Assembly: GCA_041568335.1 (NCBI GenBank)
Contig: JBFFZZ010000041.1
Span: forward strand, 1 to 16,106
DNA from: WVWW01 sp041568335
GTDB taxonomy: Bacteria > Acidobacteriota > Polarisedimenticolia > Polarisedimenticolales > Polarisedimenticolaceae
DNA: 16,106 nucleotides
Direction of reading: 5' to 3'
The notes below the pieces were generated by a model. It saw only the letters and a program-made list of their open reading frames with translations, was not told the DNA's origin and did not search any database. Of this stretch, positions 1-6,217 are shown piece by piece. Both the position numbers and the translations under genes were made by a program. Position 1 is the first letter of the stretch. Each line of letters begins with the position of its first letter.

Positions 1-626
1 ACTTCGGCGGCGTCTACTACCTGGGTCCGATCTTCTCGGCCTTTCGTGGAACCGAGGACGCGATCGACTACTACACCAGCCTGCGCTCGCAGGTCGAGCA
101 ACGGCTGGCCGACGGTCTCGGACCGGTCACGCCCGAGGGTCCGATCGATGAGGAACGCTTCCGGCTCGTCGTCGAGGGCCCGCCGAACTGGACCCACTTT
201 CGTGAATTCTGGAAGATGTTCGCCGACGAGGGCGCCGTGGTCGTGGCCTCGACCTACACCAAGGTCGGCGGTGTCTACGACAACGGCTTCCGACACGATC
301 CCGATCGCCCGCTCGAAACGCTGGCCGAATACTGCATGGGCTGCTACACGAACCTGAACCTCCCCTCACGCGTCGAGATGCTCTCACGCTACGTCCGCGA
401 CTACGACGCCGACGGGCTGCTGATCAACTCGATCAAGAGCTGCAATTCGTTCAGCGCCGGTCAACTGATGATCCTGCGGGAGGTCGAGAACAGGACCGGC
501 CGCCCCGGAGGGTTCATCGAGAGCGATCTCGTCGATCCGCGCTACTTCTCGGGTGCCAACATCCGCAATCGTCTGGAATCGTATTTCCAGATGATCGAGC
601 AGAAACGCGTCGGGAGGACGGCATGA
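1..626 (+). CDS. bcrB: Benzoyl-CoA reductase (class I, ATP-dependent) subunit B, C-terminal part
   Basis: This is the last 207 codons of a gene whose start lies left of the window; the frame begins at base 3. BcrB and BcrC form the catalytic module of ATP-dependent benzoyl-CoA reductase, which reduces the aromatic ring of benzoyl-CoA to a cyclic dienoyl-CoA in anaerobic aromatic degradation. The sequence has the features of the 2-hydroxyacyl-CoA dehydratase D-component fold: a YCMGCY motif (bases 330-347) and an SIKSCNSFS segment (Cys at 441-443), with cysteines in places expected to bind the iron-sulfur cluster or line the active site, then FIESDLVDPRYFS near the end. The BcrB assignment over BcrC rests on this C-terminal segment and on its position directly before bcrA. 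The stop overlaps the bcrA start (ATGA), so the genes are translationally coupled. A related 2-hydroxyacyl-CoA dehydratase is the main alternative, but the downstream BcrA/BcrD pair favours benzoyl-CoA reductase. Confidence 0.87.
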   Translation, partial: FGGVYYLGPIFSAFRGTEDAIDYYTSLRSQVEQRLADGLGPVTPEGPIDEERFRLVVEGPPNWTHFREFWKMFADEGAVVVASTYTKVGGVYDNGFRHDPDRPLETLAEYCMGCYTNLNLPSRVEMLSRYVRDYDADGLLINSIKSCNSFSAGQLMILREVENRTGRPGGFIESDLVDPRYFSGANIRNRLESYFQMIEQKRVGRTA

Positions 627-1966
627 AGTACTCCGTCGGGATCGATCTGGGATCGACCACCACAAAGGCGGTGATCCTCGGCGAGAACGGCGACATGCTG
701 GGGCGTGGCATCACGAACAGCAGGAGCAACTACGAGGTGGCCTGCGACGTGGCGCTGGGCGAGGCGCTGCTCAACGCACGTTTCACGCTGCTCGGAGGCA
801 ACCTCGAGGCGGCCGGCATCGAGGGCGAGCACCGGGAGCGCGTGCTCCAACGCATCGAGCTCGGATTCCGCGCGCAGCAGTACCTCTCGCAGCTGCGGAC
901 CCTGAGCGAGACGATTCTGGGGTTCCTCGCCCCCCGGGGCCGGGAGTCGGATCTGCGGCTGGTCGGCGCCGCGGCCGGGCCGGACCCACCCGTGCGTGAG
1001 GCGGCGACCGACATCCTCGATCGCATGAGGGCCGAGGTGCCGGAGCTGTACGCCGTCGGGGCGGAACGCAAGAGCGATTTCTTCAGGGACCTCGCGGGCA
1101 GCCGCTACCTGAGCCTTGCCGAGGATGTGGCCGCGCAGAAGGAACTCAGCTTCGATCGTCTTGCGGGATTGTTCGACAAGGCGATTCTCGAGGTTGAAAA
1201 TCGTCCACCCGACGAGGACGACTTCGAGAGCCGTGCCGTCGCCGCACTTGGGTCCGACGCGGTCGAGGACCCGGCGCTGGCCCGCGTCGTCGGCAACGCG
1301 GCGTCCATCCCGCTGGAAAAAGCGGCCAGCGTGGGCACCGGCTACGGACGGCGAACCTTGCCGTTCGCCAAGGACGAGATCCGTTCCGAGATCCTGTGCC
1401 ACGGCCTCGGGGCACACGCGATGTTCCCCTCGACGCGAACCGTGCTGGACATCGGCGGGCAGGACACCAAGGCCATTCAGGTGGATGAGAACGGGATCGT
1501 GACCTCGTTCCAGATGAACGACCGGTGCGCGGCCGGTTGCGGTCGCTACCTGGGATACATCGCCGATGAGATGAACGTCGGCGTTCACGAGCTGGGACCG
1601 ATGGCCTGTGAATCCGATCGACCCGTGCGCATCAACTCGACCTGCACGGTCTTCGCCGGGGCGGAGCTGCGGGAGAGACTCTCACTCGGAGAAAAACGCG
1701 AGGACATCTTGGCCGGCCTGCACCGGGCGATCATCCTGCGGGCGATGTCCCTGATCGCCCGGTCCGGCGGCGTCAAAAACGAGTTCACCTTCACCGGCGG
1801 GGTGGCCCGTAACGAGGCCGCCGTACGCGCGCTTCGTGACCTGGTCCACGAGAACTACGGCGAGGTGGCGATCAATATCTCACCGGACTCGATCTACACG
1901 GGCGCCCTGGGGGCCGCCCTGTTCGCGCGCAGGGAATGGCTGTCGCCGGCCAGGGAGGCGTCATGA
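623..1966 (+). CDS. bcrA: Benzoyl-CoA reductase subunit A (BcrA/BadF ATPase)
   Basis: This 447-residue protein is the larger ATPase subunit of the electron activator of class I benzoyl-CoA reductase. With BcrD it carries a bridging [4Fe-4S] cluster and couples ATP hydrolysis to low-potential electron transfer from ferredoxin to BcrBC. The ASKHA-type nucleotide fold is visible: phosphate loop GIDLGSTTTK (residues 6-15), second phosphate motif DIGGQDTK (276-283) and adenosine motif TGGVARNE (391-398). Likely cluster ligands are Cys302 or Cys306 in RCAAGCG and Cys341 in NSTCTVFA. The long insertion between about residues 50 and 235 distinguishes BcrA/BadF from the smaller BcrD and HgdC, and the length fits the known 48-49 kDa subunit. 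The start is the ATG in the ATGA overlap with bcrB, preceded by GGGAGGA. It is followed by a second ATGA overlap with bcrD. Identification is firm at family level; the substrate is inferred from the gene set. Confidence 0.93.
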   Translation: MKYSVGIDLGSTTTKAVILGENGDMLGRGITNSRSNYEVACDVALGEALLNARFTLLGGNLEAAGIEGEHRERVLQRIELGFRAQQYLSQLRTLSETILGFLAPRGRESDLRLVGAAAGPDPPVREAATDILDRMRAEVPELYAVGAERKSDFFRDLAGSRYLSLAEDVAAQKELSFDRLAGLFDKAILEVENRPPDEDDFESRAVAALGSDAVEDPALARVVGNAASIPLEKAASVGTGYGRRTLPFAKDEIRSEILCHGLGAHAMFPSTRTVLDIGGQDTKAIQVDENGIVTSFQMNDRCAAGCGRYLGYIADEMNVGVHELGPMACESDRPVRINSTCTVFAGAELRERLSLGEKREDILAGLHRAIILRAMSLIARSGGVKNEFTFTGGVARNEAAVRALRDLVHENYGEVAINISPDSIYTGALGAALFARREWLSPAREAS

Positions 1967-2838
1967 GCAAACCGCTGCTCGTTGCCGGAGTCGATGTCGG
2001 CTCGTCGGCGATCAAGATCGTGATCCTGGAAGACGAGGAGGATCGCGAACCGAACCTGCTCGTGGCCCGTCGCGAACGCGTCCGGCGGCGGGACCCCGTC
2101 AGCGTGACCCATTCGCTGTTTGCCGCGTGTCTTCAGGATGCGGGCCTCGGACAGGACGATCTGGACTACATCGCCACCACGGGCGAGGGCGAGATGGTCG
2201 AATTTCGCACCGGTCATTTTTACGGGATGACCACGCACGCACGCGGCGGGCTGTTCCTCGATCCCGACGCCCGCGCCGTCATCGACATCGGTGCGTTGCA
2301 CGCTCGTGCCGTCTTGATGGATGAACGCGCCAAAGTGCTCGGGTATCGCATGACGAGCCAGTGCGCGTCGGGGTCCGGCCAGTTCCTCGAGAACATCTCG
2401 CGCTATCTGGGAATCACGATCGACGAGATCGGCCCGCTGTCGCTCGAAGCGGACAACCCGGAGACGTGTTCGTCGATCTGCGCGGTGCTTGCGGAGACGG
2501 ATGTGATCAACATGGTCTCGCGCGGGATCTCCACCTCGAACATCGTCAAGGGAATCCACCAGTCGATGGCCGGCCGCTACGTCCGCTTGATCCATGCGAT
2601 CGGCTCGCCGGAGGTCGTGCTGGTGACCGGCGGCCTGGCCGCCGACGTGGGGCTGCTGGCGGCGATGCGCGAAGCCTGCGAGGCCAAGTGCAAGAGCTCC
2701 AAGCCACCCGAGATTCGCGCTCACCGGCAATCGGTCCTGGCCGGCGCCTACGGTGCCGCCCTCTGGGGCGGGTTCCGGGCCCGCAAGCTGGCACGGCGGG
2801 GCATGCCCCTGGGAACGAGCCTGGAGGCGCGCGCGTGA
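1963..2838 (+). CDS. bcrD: Benzoyl-CoA reductase subunit D (BcrD/BadG ATPase)
   Basis: This 291-residue protein is the smaller ATPase subunit of the benzoyl-CoA reductase activator, paired with BcrA across the shared iron-sulfur cluster. Phosphate loop DVGSSAIK lies at residues 11-18. The second phosphate motif is the BcrD-type DIGALHARAV (108-117) rather than the DIGGQD of BcrA. Cys134 in SQCASGSGQFLE and Cys173 in SSICAVLAETD are the expected cluster ligands, and VTGGLA (221-226) is the adenosine motif. I chose the ATG at 1963 because it overlaps the bcrA stop (ATGA) and has an AGGGAGG ribosome-binding site at 1952-1958. An in-frame start at 1936 would add nine non-conserved residues inside bcrA. 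The length matches the 30-32 kDa subunit of Thauera and Rhodopseudomonas. Its stop overlaps the next start (GTGA). Confidence 0.93.
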   Translation: MSKPLLVAGVDVGSSAIKIVILEDEEDREPNLLVARRERVRRRDPVSVTHSLFAACLQDAGLGQDDLDYIATTGEGEMVEFRTGHFYGMTTHARGGLFLDPDARAVIDIGALHARAVLMDERAKVLGYRMTSQCASGSGQFLENISRYLGITIDEIGPLSLEADNPETCSSICAVLAETDVINMVSRGISTSNIVKGIHQSMAGRYVRLIHAIGSPEVVLVTGGLAADVGLLAAMREACEAKCKSSKPPEIRAHRQSVLAGAYGAALWGGFRARKLARRGMPLGTSLEARA

Positions 2839-3569
2839 GCGCCGGCTTCGAGGCCTCGTTACTCCAGGGCAAGGTCGCCATGGTCACCGGCGCCGCAGGT
2901 GGGATCGGGCGTGCCGTGACCGAGATGTTGGTGTGTTGCGGCGCGCGGGTCGTGGCGGTCGATCTTCCGGGACGGCCTCCGGCGCACGGAGCGACCTCGC
3001 TCGACTGCGATCTTTCCGACGGGGACGCCGTCGCCTCGATGTTTCGTGCCTTCGAGGCCGAATTCGACCGGCTGGACGTGCTCGTCCACGCCGCCGGGAC
3101 GACACGGGACGGCGTGATTTGGAAAATGAGCGAGGAGAGCTGGCGCACGGTGTTGGGGGTCAACCTGGACTCGGCGTTCCACCTGTCGCGCCGGGTCGTG
3201 CCGCGGATGCGGACCGGCGGGGGAGGCGCGATCGTCTTGATCTCCTCGATCAACGGCGAGCGGGGCAAGTTCGGCCAGACCAACTATGCCGCGAGCAAGG
3301 CCGGGTTGATCGGTTTCGGACGGTCTCTGGCACGCGAGACCGGCCGCTTCGGGATTCGCGTCAACGTCGTCTCGCCGGGCCTGATCGACACGCCGATGAC
3401 CGCCGGGATGCCGGCGGAGGACCGGCAAAAGGCGATCGACGACTCCGTCCTGGGCACGACGGGCCGTCCGGAGGACGTCGCGAGGGCGGTGGTGTTTCTC
3501 TGCTCGCCCGCGAGCCGCCACGTGACCGGGCAGGTTCTGCGCGTCGATGGCGGCCAACTGATCGCCTGA
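2835..3569 (+). CDS. Short-chain dehydrogenase/reductase, probably NAD-dependent, in the benzoyl-CoA reductase operon
   Basis: A 244-residue classical SDR of normal length. Visible motifs are the cofactor loop TGAAGGIG (residues 18-25), the structural AAG at 86-88 in place of the usual NAG, Asn110, the catalytic serine region ISS (136-138), and Tyr151/Lys155 in YAASK, followed by PGLIDTPM. An acidic residue (Asp43) ends the second beta strand, which in this family usually favours NAD(H) over NADP(H). The overall look is FabG/PhaB-like, so automatic annotation would say 3-oxoacyl-ACP reductase. The GTG start overlaps the bcrD stop by 4 bases (GTGA), so it belongs to the operon. That context suggests oxidation of a hydroxyacyl-CoA after ring reduction, as the SDR BadH does for 2-hydroxycyclohexanecarboxyl-CoA in Rhodopseudomonas. 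This substrate is inference; the SDR family call is firm. Confidence 0.88.
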   Translation: MSAGFEASLLQGKVAMVTGAAGGIGRAVTEMLVCCGARVVAVDLPGRPPAHGATSLDCDLSDGDAVASMFRAFEAEFDRLDVLVHAAGTTRDGVIWKMSEESWRTVLGVNLDSAFHLSRRVVPRMRTGGGGAIVLISSINGERGKFGQTNYAASKAGLIGFGRSLARETGRFGIRVNVVSPGLIDTPMTAGMPAEDRQKAIDDSVLGTTGRPEDVARAVVFLCSPASRHVTGQVLRVDGGQLIA

Positions 3570-3583
3570 TCGAGGAGAAGCCG

Positions 3584-3655
3584 GTGAAAGTCGCCGCCGG
3601 CAAAGTGGTCAACGGCGTCGCCGCTCACTCCCAGGCCCTCGAGACTCAGAAAAAA
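3584..3655 (+). other. Orphan translation start with coding-like stretch after the SDR gene
   Basis: Fifteen bases after the SDR stop there is a strong ribosome-binding site, GAGGAG at 3572-3577, six bases before a GTG at 3584. The next 22 or so codons mostly end in G or C, as in the neighbouring genes, and read VKVAAGKVVNGVAAHS onward. From about 3650 the codon pattern fails (A- and C-runs), and the frame then runs as a non-coding shadow through the DUF4331 gene. It could be the remnant of a further operon gene cut off by rearrangement, a short leader peptide, or chance. I do not recognise the sequence. Confidence 0.25.
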
Positions 3656-3713
3656 CTCCCCCCGCGGGAAAAAAGGCCTCCGCCCGGTGAAAACGGGTCA
3701 GGAGGACCTGAGC

Positions 3714-4511
3714 ATGCACCGCTTTCATCGACTTTCCCACCGGTCCGGCCGCCTCGCCGCGCTGTTCCTCGTCCTGGTCAGCGGTTCGGGCCCGGCCGTC
3801 CTTGCGTCGAGCCACCGGGAGGCGCCCTTCATCACGCAGAGGCCCCAGGCGGACAACACGGATGCCTACGCGTTTCGCAGCTTCGAGCCGGGGCGGGAGG
3901 ACTTTCTCGTCGCCATCGCCAACTTCAACCCGCTGGAGGAACCGTACGGTGGGCCCATCTACTACCCGTCGGCCGCGGGGACGCGTTACGAGATCCACAT
4001 CGACGCCAGCGGAAACGGCCTCGCCGATTTCACGTTCACGGTGGAGTTCATGCCGTCCTTTTCGTCGCACACGGTGACGACCGACGACGGCACCGAGGTC
4101 GAGTCGCCGCTGACGTACAACCATCCCAACCAGATCACCGGGGTGTTCGACTCGAACAACGCCGTGCTCCAGCCCTACACCTTGAGCATCACGAGCGCGG
4201 CCGGTACGAATCCGGCCGTCAACGTGACGCACTCCTCCACCGCCTTCTTCAAGCCGTTCGACAACATCGGAACGGACGTCTTTCCCGATTACCCGTTCTA
4301 CTCGGACTCGCACGTCTCCGACTTCGACGAGTCGTTCGGCTCGGGACTGCTCGGCCGCGTTTTCTTCGGCGCACGACGAGACCCCTACGTCGAGAGCGCC
4401 GCAGTCTCCCGTTTCGAGTCACCCACGCTTCCGGAGAGCAACATCTTCGGCGGCCACAACGTGCTCTCGCTCGCGCTCGAGCTGCCGATCAACGTCCTCA
4501 CGGGAGACTGA
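3714..4511 (+). CDS. DUF4331 family secreted protein, N-terminal part (ends at an in-frame TGA)
   Basis: This encodes a predicted exported protein of the DUF4331 family, whose function is not established. I chose the ATG at 3714 because AGGAGG lies at 3700-3705 with ideal spacing; a GTG at 3687 in the same frame has no comparable site. The N-terminus is a signal peptide (RFHRLSHRSGR, then a hydrophobic stretch, with cleavage near VLA/SSHREAP). Family hallmarks follow directly: SSHREAPFIT, a DNTDAYAFRSFEPGRED segment, and the YGGPIYYP and YEIHIDASGNG stretches. The ORF ends with LPINVLTGD and TGA at 4509-4511. The next ORF resumes the family's conserved sequence in the same frame after only three codons, so this is about half (265 residues) of what should be a protein of roughly 545 residues. 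It may be a pseudogene, a read-through or recoding site, or a sequencing error. Confidence 0.85.
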   Translation: MHRFHRLSHRSGRLAALFLVLVSGSGPAVLASSHREAPFITQRPQADNTDAYAFRSFEPGREDFLVAIANFNPLEEPYGGPIYYPSAAGTRYEIHIDASGNGLADFTFTVEFMPSFSSHTVTTDDGTEVESPLTYNHPNQITGVFDSNNAVLQPYTLSITSAAGTNPAVNVTHSSTAFFKPFDNIGTDVFPDYPFYSDSHVSDFDESFGSGLLGRVFFGARRDPYVESAAVSRFESPTLPESNIFGGHNVLSLALELPINVLTGD

Positions 4512-4520
4512 GCGAATCCC

Positions 4521-5354
4521 GTGCTCGGCGTGTGGGCATCGACCAGCATGAGAAAGACCCGGGTCCTGAACGAGTCGCCGACGGGCCCGGAGACCATGAC
4601 CGAGCCGCCCGCGCCGACCGATCCCTGGGTCCAGGTCTCGCGACTCGGGATGCCCAACACGAACCGGCTCCACATCGGCCTCCGCTCGAAGGATCTCTTC
4701 AACGCGAGACACCCGTCCACGGACCCGGCCGAGATCGCCGCCGCCCTCGAGTGGTCCGCCCTCGCGGAGTTCTGGGGCTGGCCCAGCGCAAATCGCCAGG
4801 ACCTGGTCGACCTTCGGCTCCACGGTCTGCCCGGCGTGAATCAGAACGGTGGCGTCGGGGACATGCTGCGGATCGATACCAACGTGCCACCGACGCCGCC
4901 CGCGCAGCAGGACCGGTTGGGGCTGCTCGGCAGTCCGCCCGATCCGGCCGGGTTTCCCAACGGGCGGCGCCCCGGGGACGACGTCGTCGACATCGAGCTG
5001 AAATACCTCCAGGGCGTCCTGATCGGTGAGCCCGGTCCATTCGATGCGACCGACGGTGCCGATACCGACCCCACACGGTACGTGTCCTTCCCCTTCCTGC
5101 ACGTTCCATTCAGCAGGGACGACGAGACGCTGTGCGTGATCCTGACCAGCTCCACCTCTCCCGACCCCAGCTCCTTCACGACCGTGCAGGAGGCCTACGT
5201 CGATTCGACCGACCCGAACCGGATCGGGACGCCGATGACGGCCGATCCGCTCGTCTTCTACCTGCTGGATACGGAGGTCGATGCGTTCATCCAATCGGTC
5301 GAGCGAAACGCGTCGGTGCTGGAGTTCGTCGTGGGCCCGGGAGGTTCGTCGTGA
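4521..5354 (+). CDS. DUF4331 family protein, C-terminal part (same frame, after the internal stop)
   Basis: This 277-residue reading frame continues the DUF4331 domain in the same frame as the ORF ending at 4511. The codons after that TGA read ANPVLGVWASTS, matching how full-length family members run on from the LTG segment. Later hallmarks include WVQVSRLGMPN, LHGLPGVNQN, MLRIDTNVPPTPP, GFPNGRRPGDDVVDIEL and a short C-terminal tail. The nominal GTG at 4521 is probably not a natural start: it has no signal peptide and sits inside the conserved domain, with only a loosely spaced GGGAGA at 4502-4507. If translated alone it would remain cytoplasmic and lack the N-terminal half. Its stop overlaps the start of the DUF4198 gene (GTGA), so read-through or reinitiation here would affect that gene too. 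Intact coding after the stop, with no frameshift, points to a very recent mutation or an error. Confidence 0.8.
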   Translation: MLGVWASTSMRKTRVLNESPTGPETMTEPPAPTDPWVQVSRLGMPNTNRLHIGLRSKDLFNARHPSTDPAEIAAALEWSALAEFWGWPSANRQDLVDLRLHGLPGVNQNGGVGDMLRIDTNVPPTPPAQQDRLGLLGSPPDPAGFPNGRRPGDDVVDIELKYLQGVLIGEPGPFDATDGADTDPTRYVSFPFLHVPFSRDDETLCVILTSSTSPDPSSFTTVQEAYVDSTDPNRIGTPMTADPLVFYLLDTEVDAFIQSVERNASVLEFVVGPGGSS

Positions 5355-6148
5355 TTCGCTCCGCGTTGCCCGTCGTCTGCGCGGTCGGGATCGCGATCAC
5401 GGCTTCACCGATCCGGGCGCATGACTTCTGGATCGAGCCCAGCAACTATCGGCCTGGACCCGGCGATAGGGTCGACGTGACGCTGCGTGTCGGCGACGGA
5501 TTTCGCGGAGAGGCATTCCCGCGCGATCCGACGCACCTCGAGCGGTTCTTCATCGACGGCCCGGAGGGGAGGCATGCCGTCCCCGGGCTGCCCGGTCGGG
5601 ATCCGGCCGGTGCGTTCCGGATCGGCGAACGGACCGCTCATGCGATCGCCTACACGAGCCGCCCGCAGTATGTCGAATTGGATTCCGCGACGTTCGACGC
5701 CTACCTGCACGAAAAGGGATTGACGTCGATCCTCGCCGAGCGCAAGCGACACGCCGAGCACACCTCACGCGCCCGCGAGCTGTACTCCCGGCACGCGAAG
5801 TCCCTTCTGACGACGTCCGGCGGCGAACCGGGCTCCGATCGATCGCTGGGACTCACCCTAGAGATCGTCCTGACCGGCCCGCGTTCCACGACACCCGCGA
5901 TCGGAGACGATCTGTCGTTCGACGTGTTCTACGAGGACGCGCCGCTCGAGAACGCACTCGTGATCGCCACGTCGTCGGAAGACTCGCGGATCGTCCGCTC
6001 GGCTCGCACCGACGGAAACGGCCGCGTGACCCTGAGCCTGGATCGTTCCGGCGCCTGGCTGCTGTCGACGGTTCACATGGTGCAAGCGGCCCGGGACACC
6101 GGCGTGGACTGGCGAAGCTTCTGGGCCTCGTTGACGTTCGACCGCTAG
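5351..6148 (+). CDS. DUF4198 domain periplasmic protein (COG5266-like)
   Basis: A 265-residue exported protein. The GTG start overlaps the upstream DUF4331 stop (GTGA) and is preceded by GGGAGG at 5339-5344. Residues 1-23 form a signal peptide ending PIRA, and the predicted mature protein begins HDFWIEPS, the usual DUF4198 opening. The C-terminal part has an Ig-like/carboxypeptidase-regulatory character (DGNGRVTLSL) and ends with the family signature WLLSTVHMVQA and a tryptophan-rich WRSFWASLTF. Relatives are often annotated as periplasmic components of nickel or cobalt uptake, but the biochemical role is poorly established. No transporter gene is adjacent here, so metal transport is not supported by context. 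Coupling to DUF4331 suggests the two exported proteins are produced together. Confidence 0.85.
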   Translation: MIRSALPVVCAVGIAITASPIRAHDFWIEPSNYRPGPGDRVDVTLRVGDGFRGEAFPRDPTHLERFFIDGPEGRHAVPGLPGRDPAGAFRIGERTAHAIAYTSRPQYVELDSATFDAYLHEKGLTSILAERKRHAEHTSRARELYSRHAKSLLTTSGGEPGSDRSLGLTLEIVLTGPRSTTPAIGDDLSFDVFYEDAPLENALVIATSSEDSRIVRSARTDGNGRVTLSLDRSGAWLLSTVHMVQAARDTGVDWRSFWASLTFDR

Positions 6149-6162
6149 TACCGTGTCCGGTA
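6149..6162. terminator. Short inverted repeat between convergent genes
   Basis: TACCG and CGGTA form a perfect 5-bp stem around a TGTC loop immediately after the DUF4198 stop, in the 69-base gap between two convergent genes. There is no T-tract on either side, so it is at best a weak or factor-assisted terminator. Confidence 0.25.
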
Positions 6163-6217
6163 GGCGACTCGCGACCGGCCTCGGCCTAGGTCTCCCTTCC
6201 GGCCGCATTCATCGCGA

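Noticed and set aside
46..357. 103-residue plus-strand ORF at the left edge
   Set aside because: Ser/Arg-rich shadow in another frame of the bcrB C-terminal part.
542..1588. 348-residue minus-strand ORF opposite bcrA
   Set aside because: Overlaps the firmly identified bcrA; no recognisable motifs in the minus frame.
3687..3713. Upstream GTG start for the DUF4331 gene
   Set aside because: The ATG at 3714 has AGGAGG at ideal spacing and begins a normal signal peptide; the extension has neither.
4518..4536. SECIS-like hairpin after the internal TGA
   Set aside because: The stem relies on several G-T pairs, I recognise no consensus loop, and the family is not known to me as a selenoprotein. 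Kept only as an option in the finding.
2753..5029. 758-residue plus-strand ORF across the SDR and DUF4331 genes
   Set aside because: Very Arg/Gly-rich out-of-frame shadow of conserved genes. Only the short stretch at 3584-3655 has coding-like character and is reported separately.
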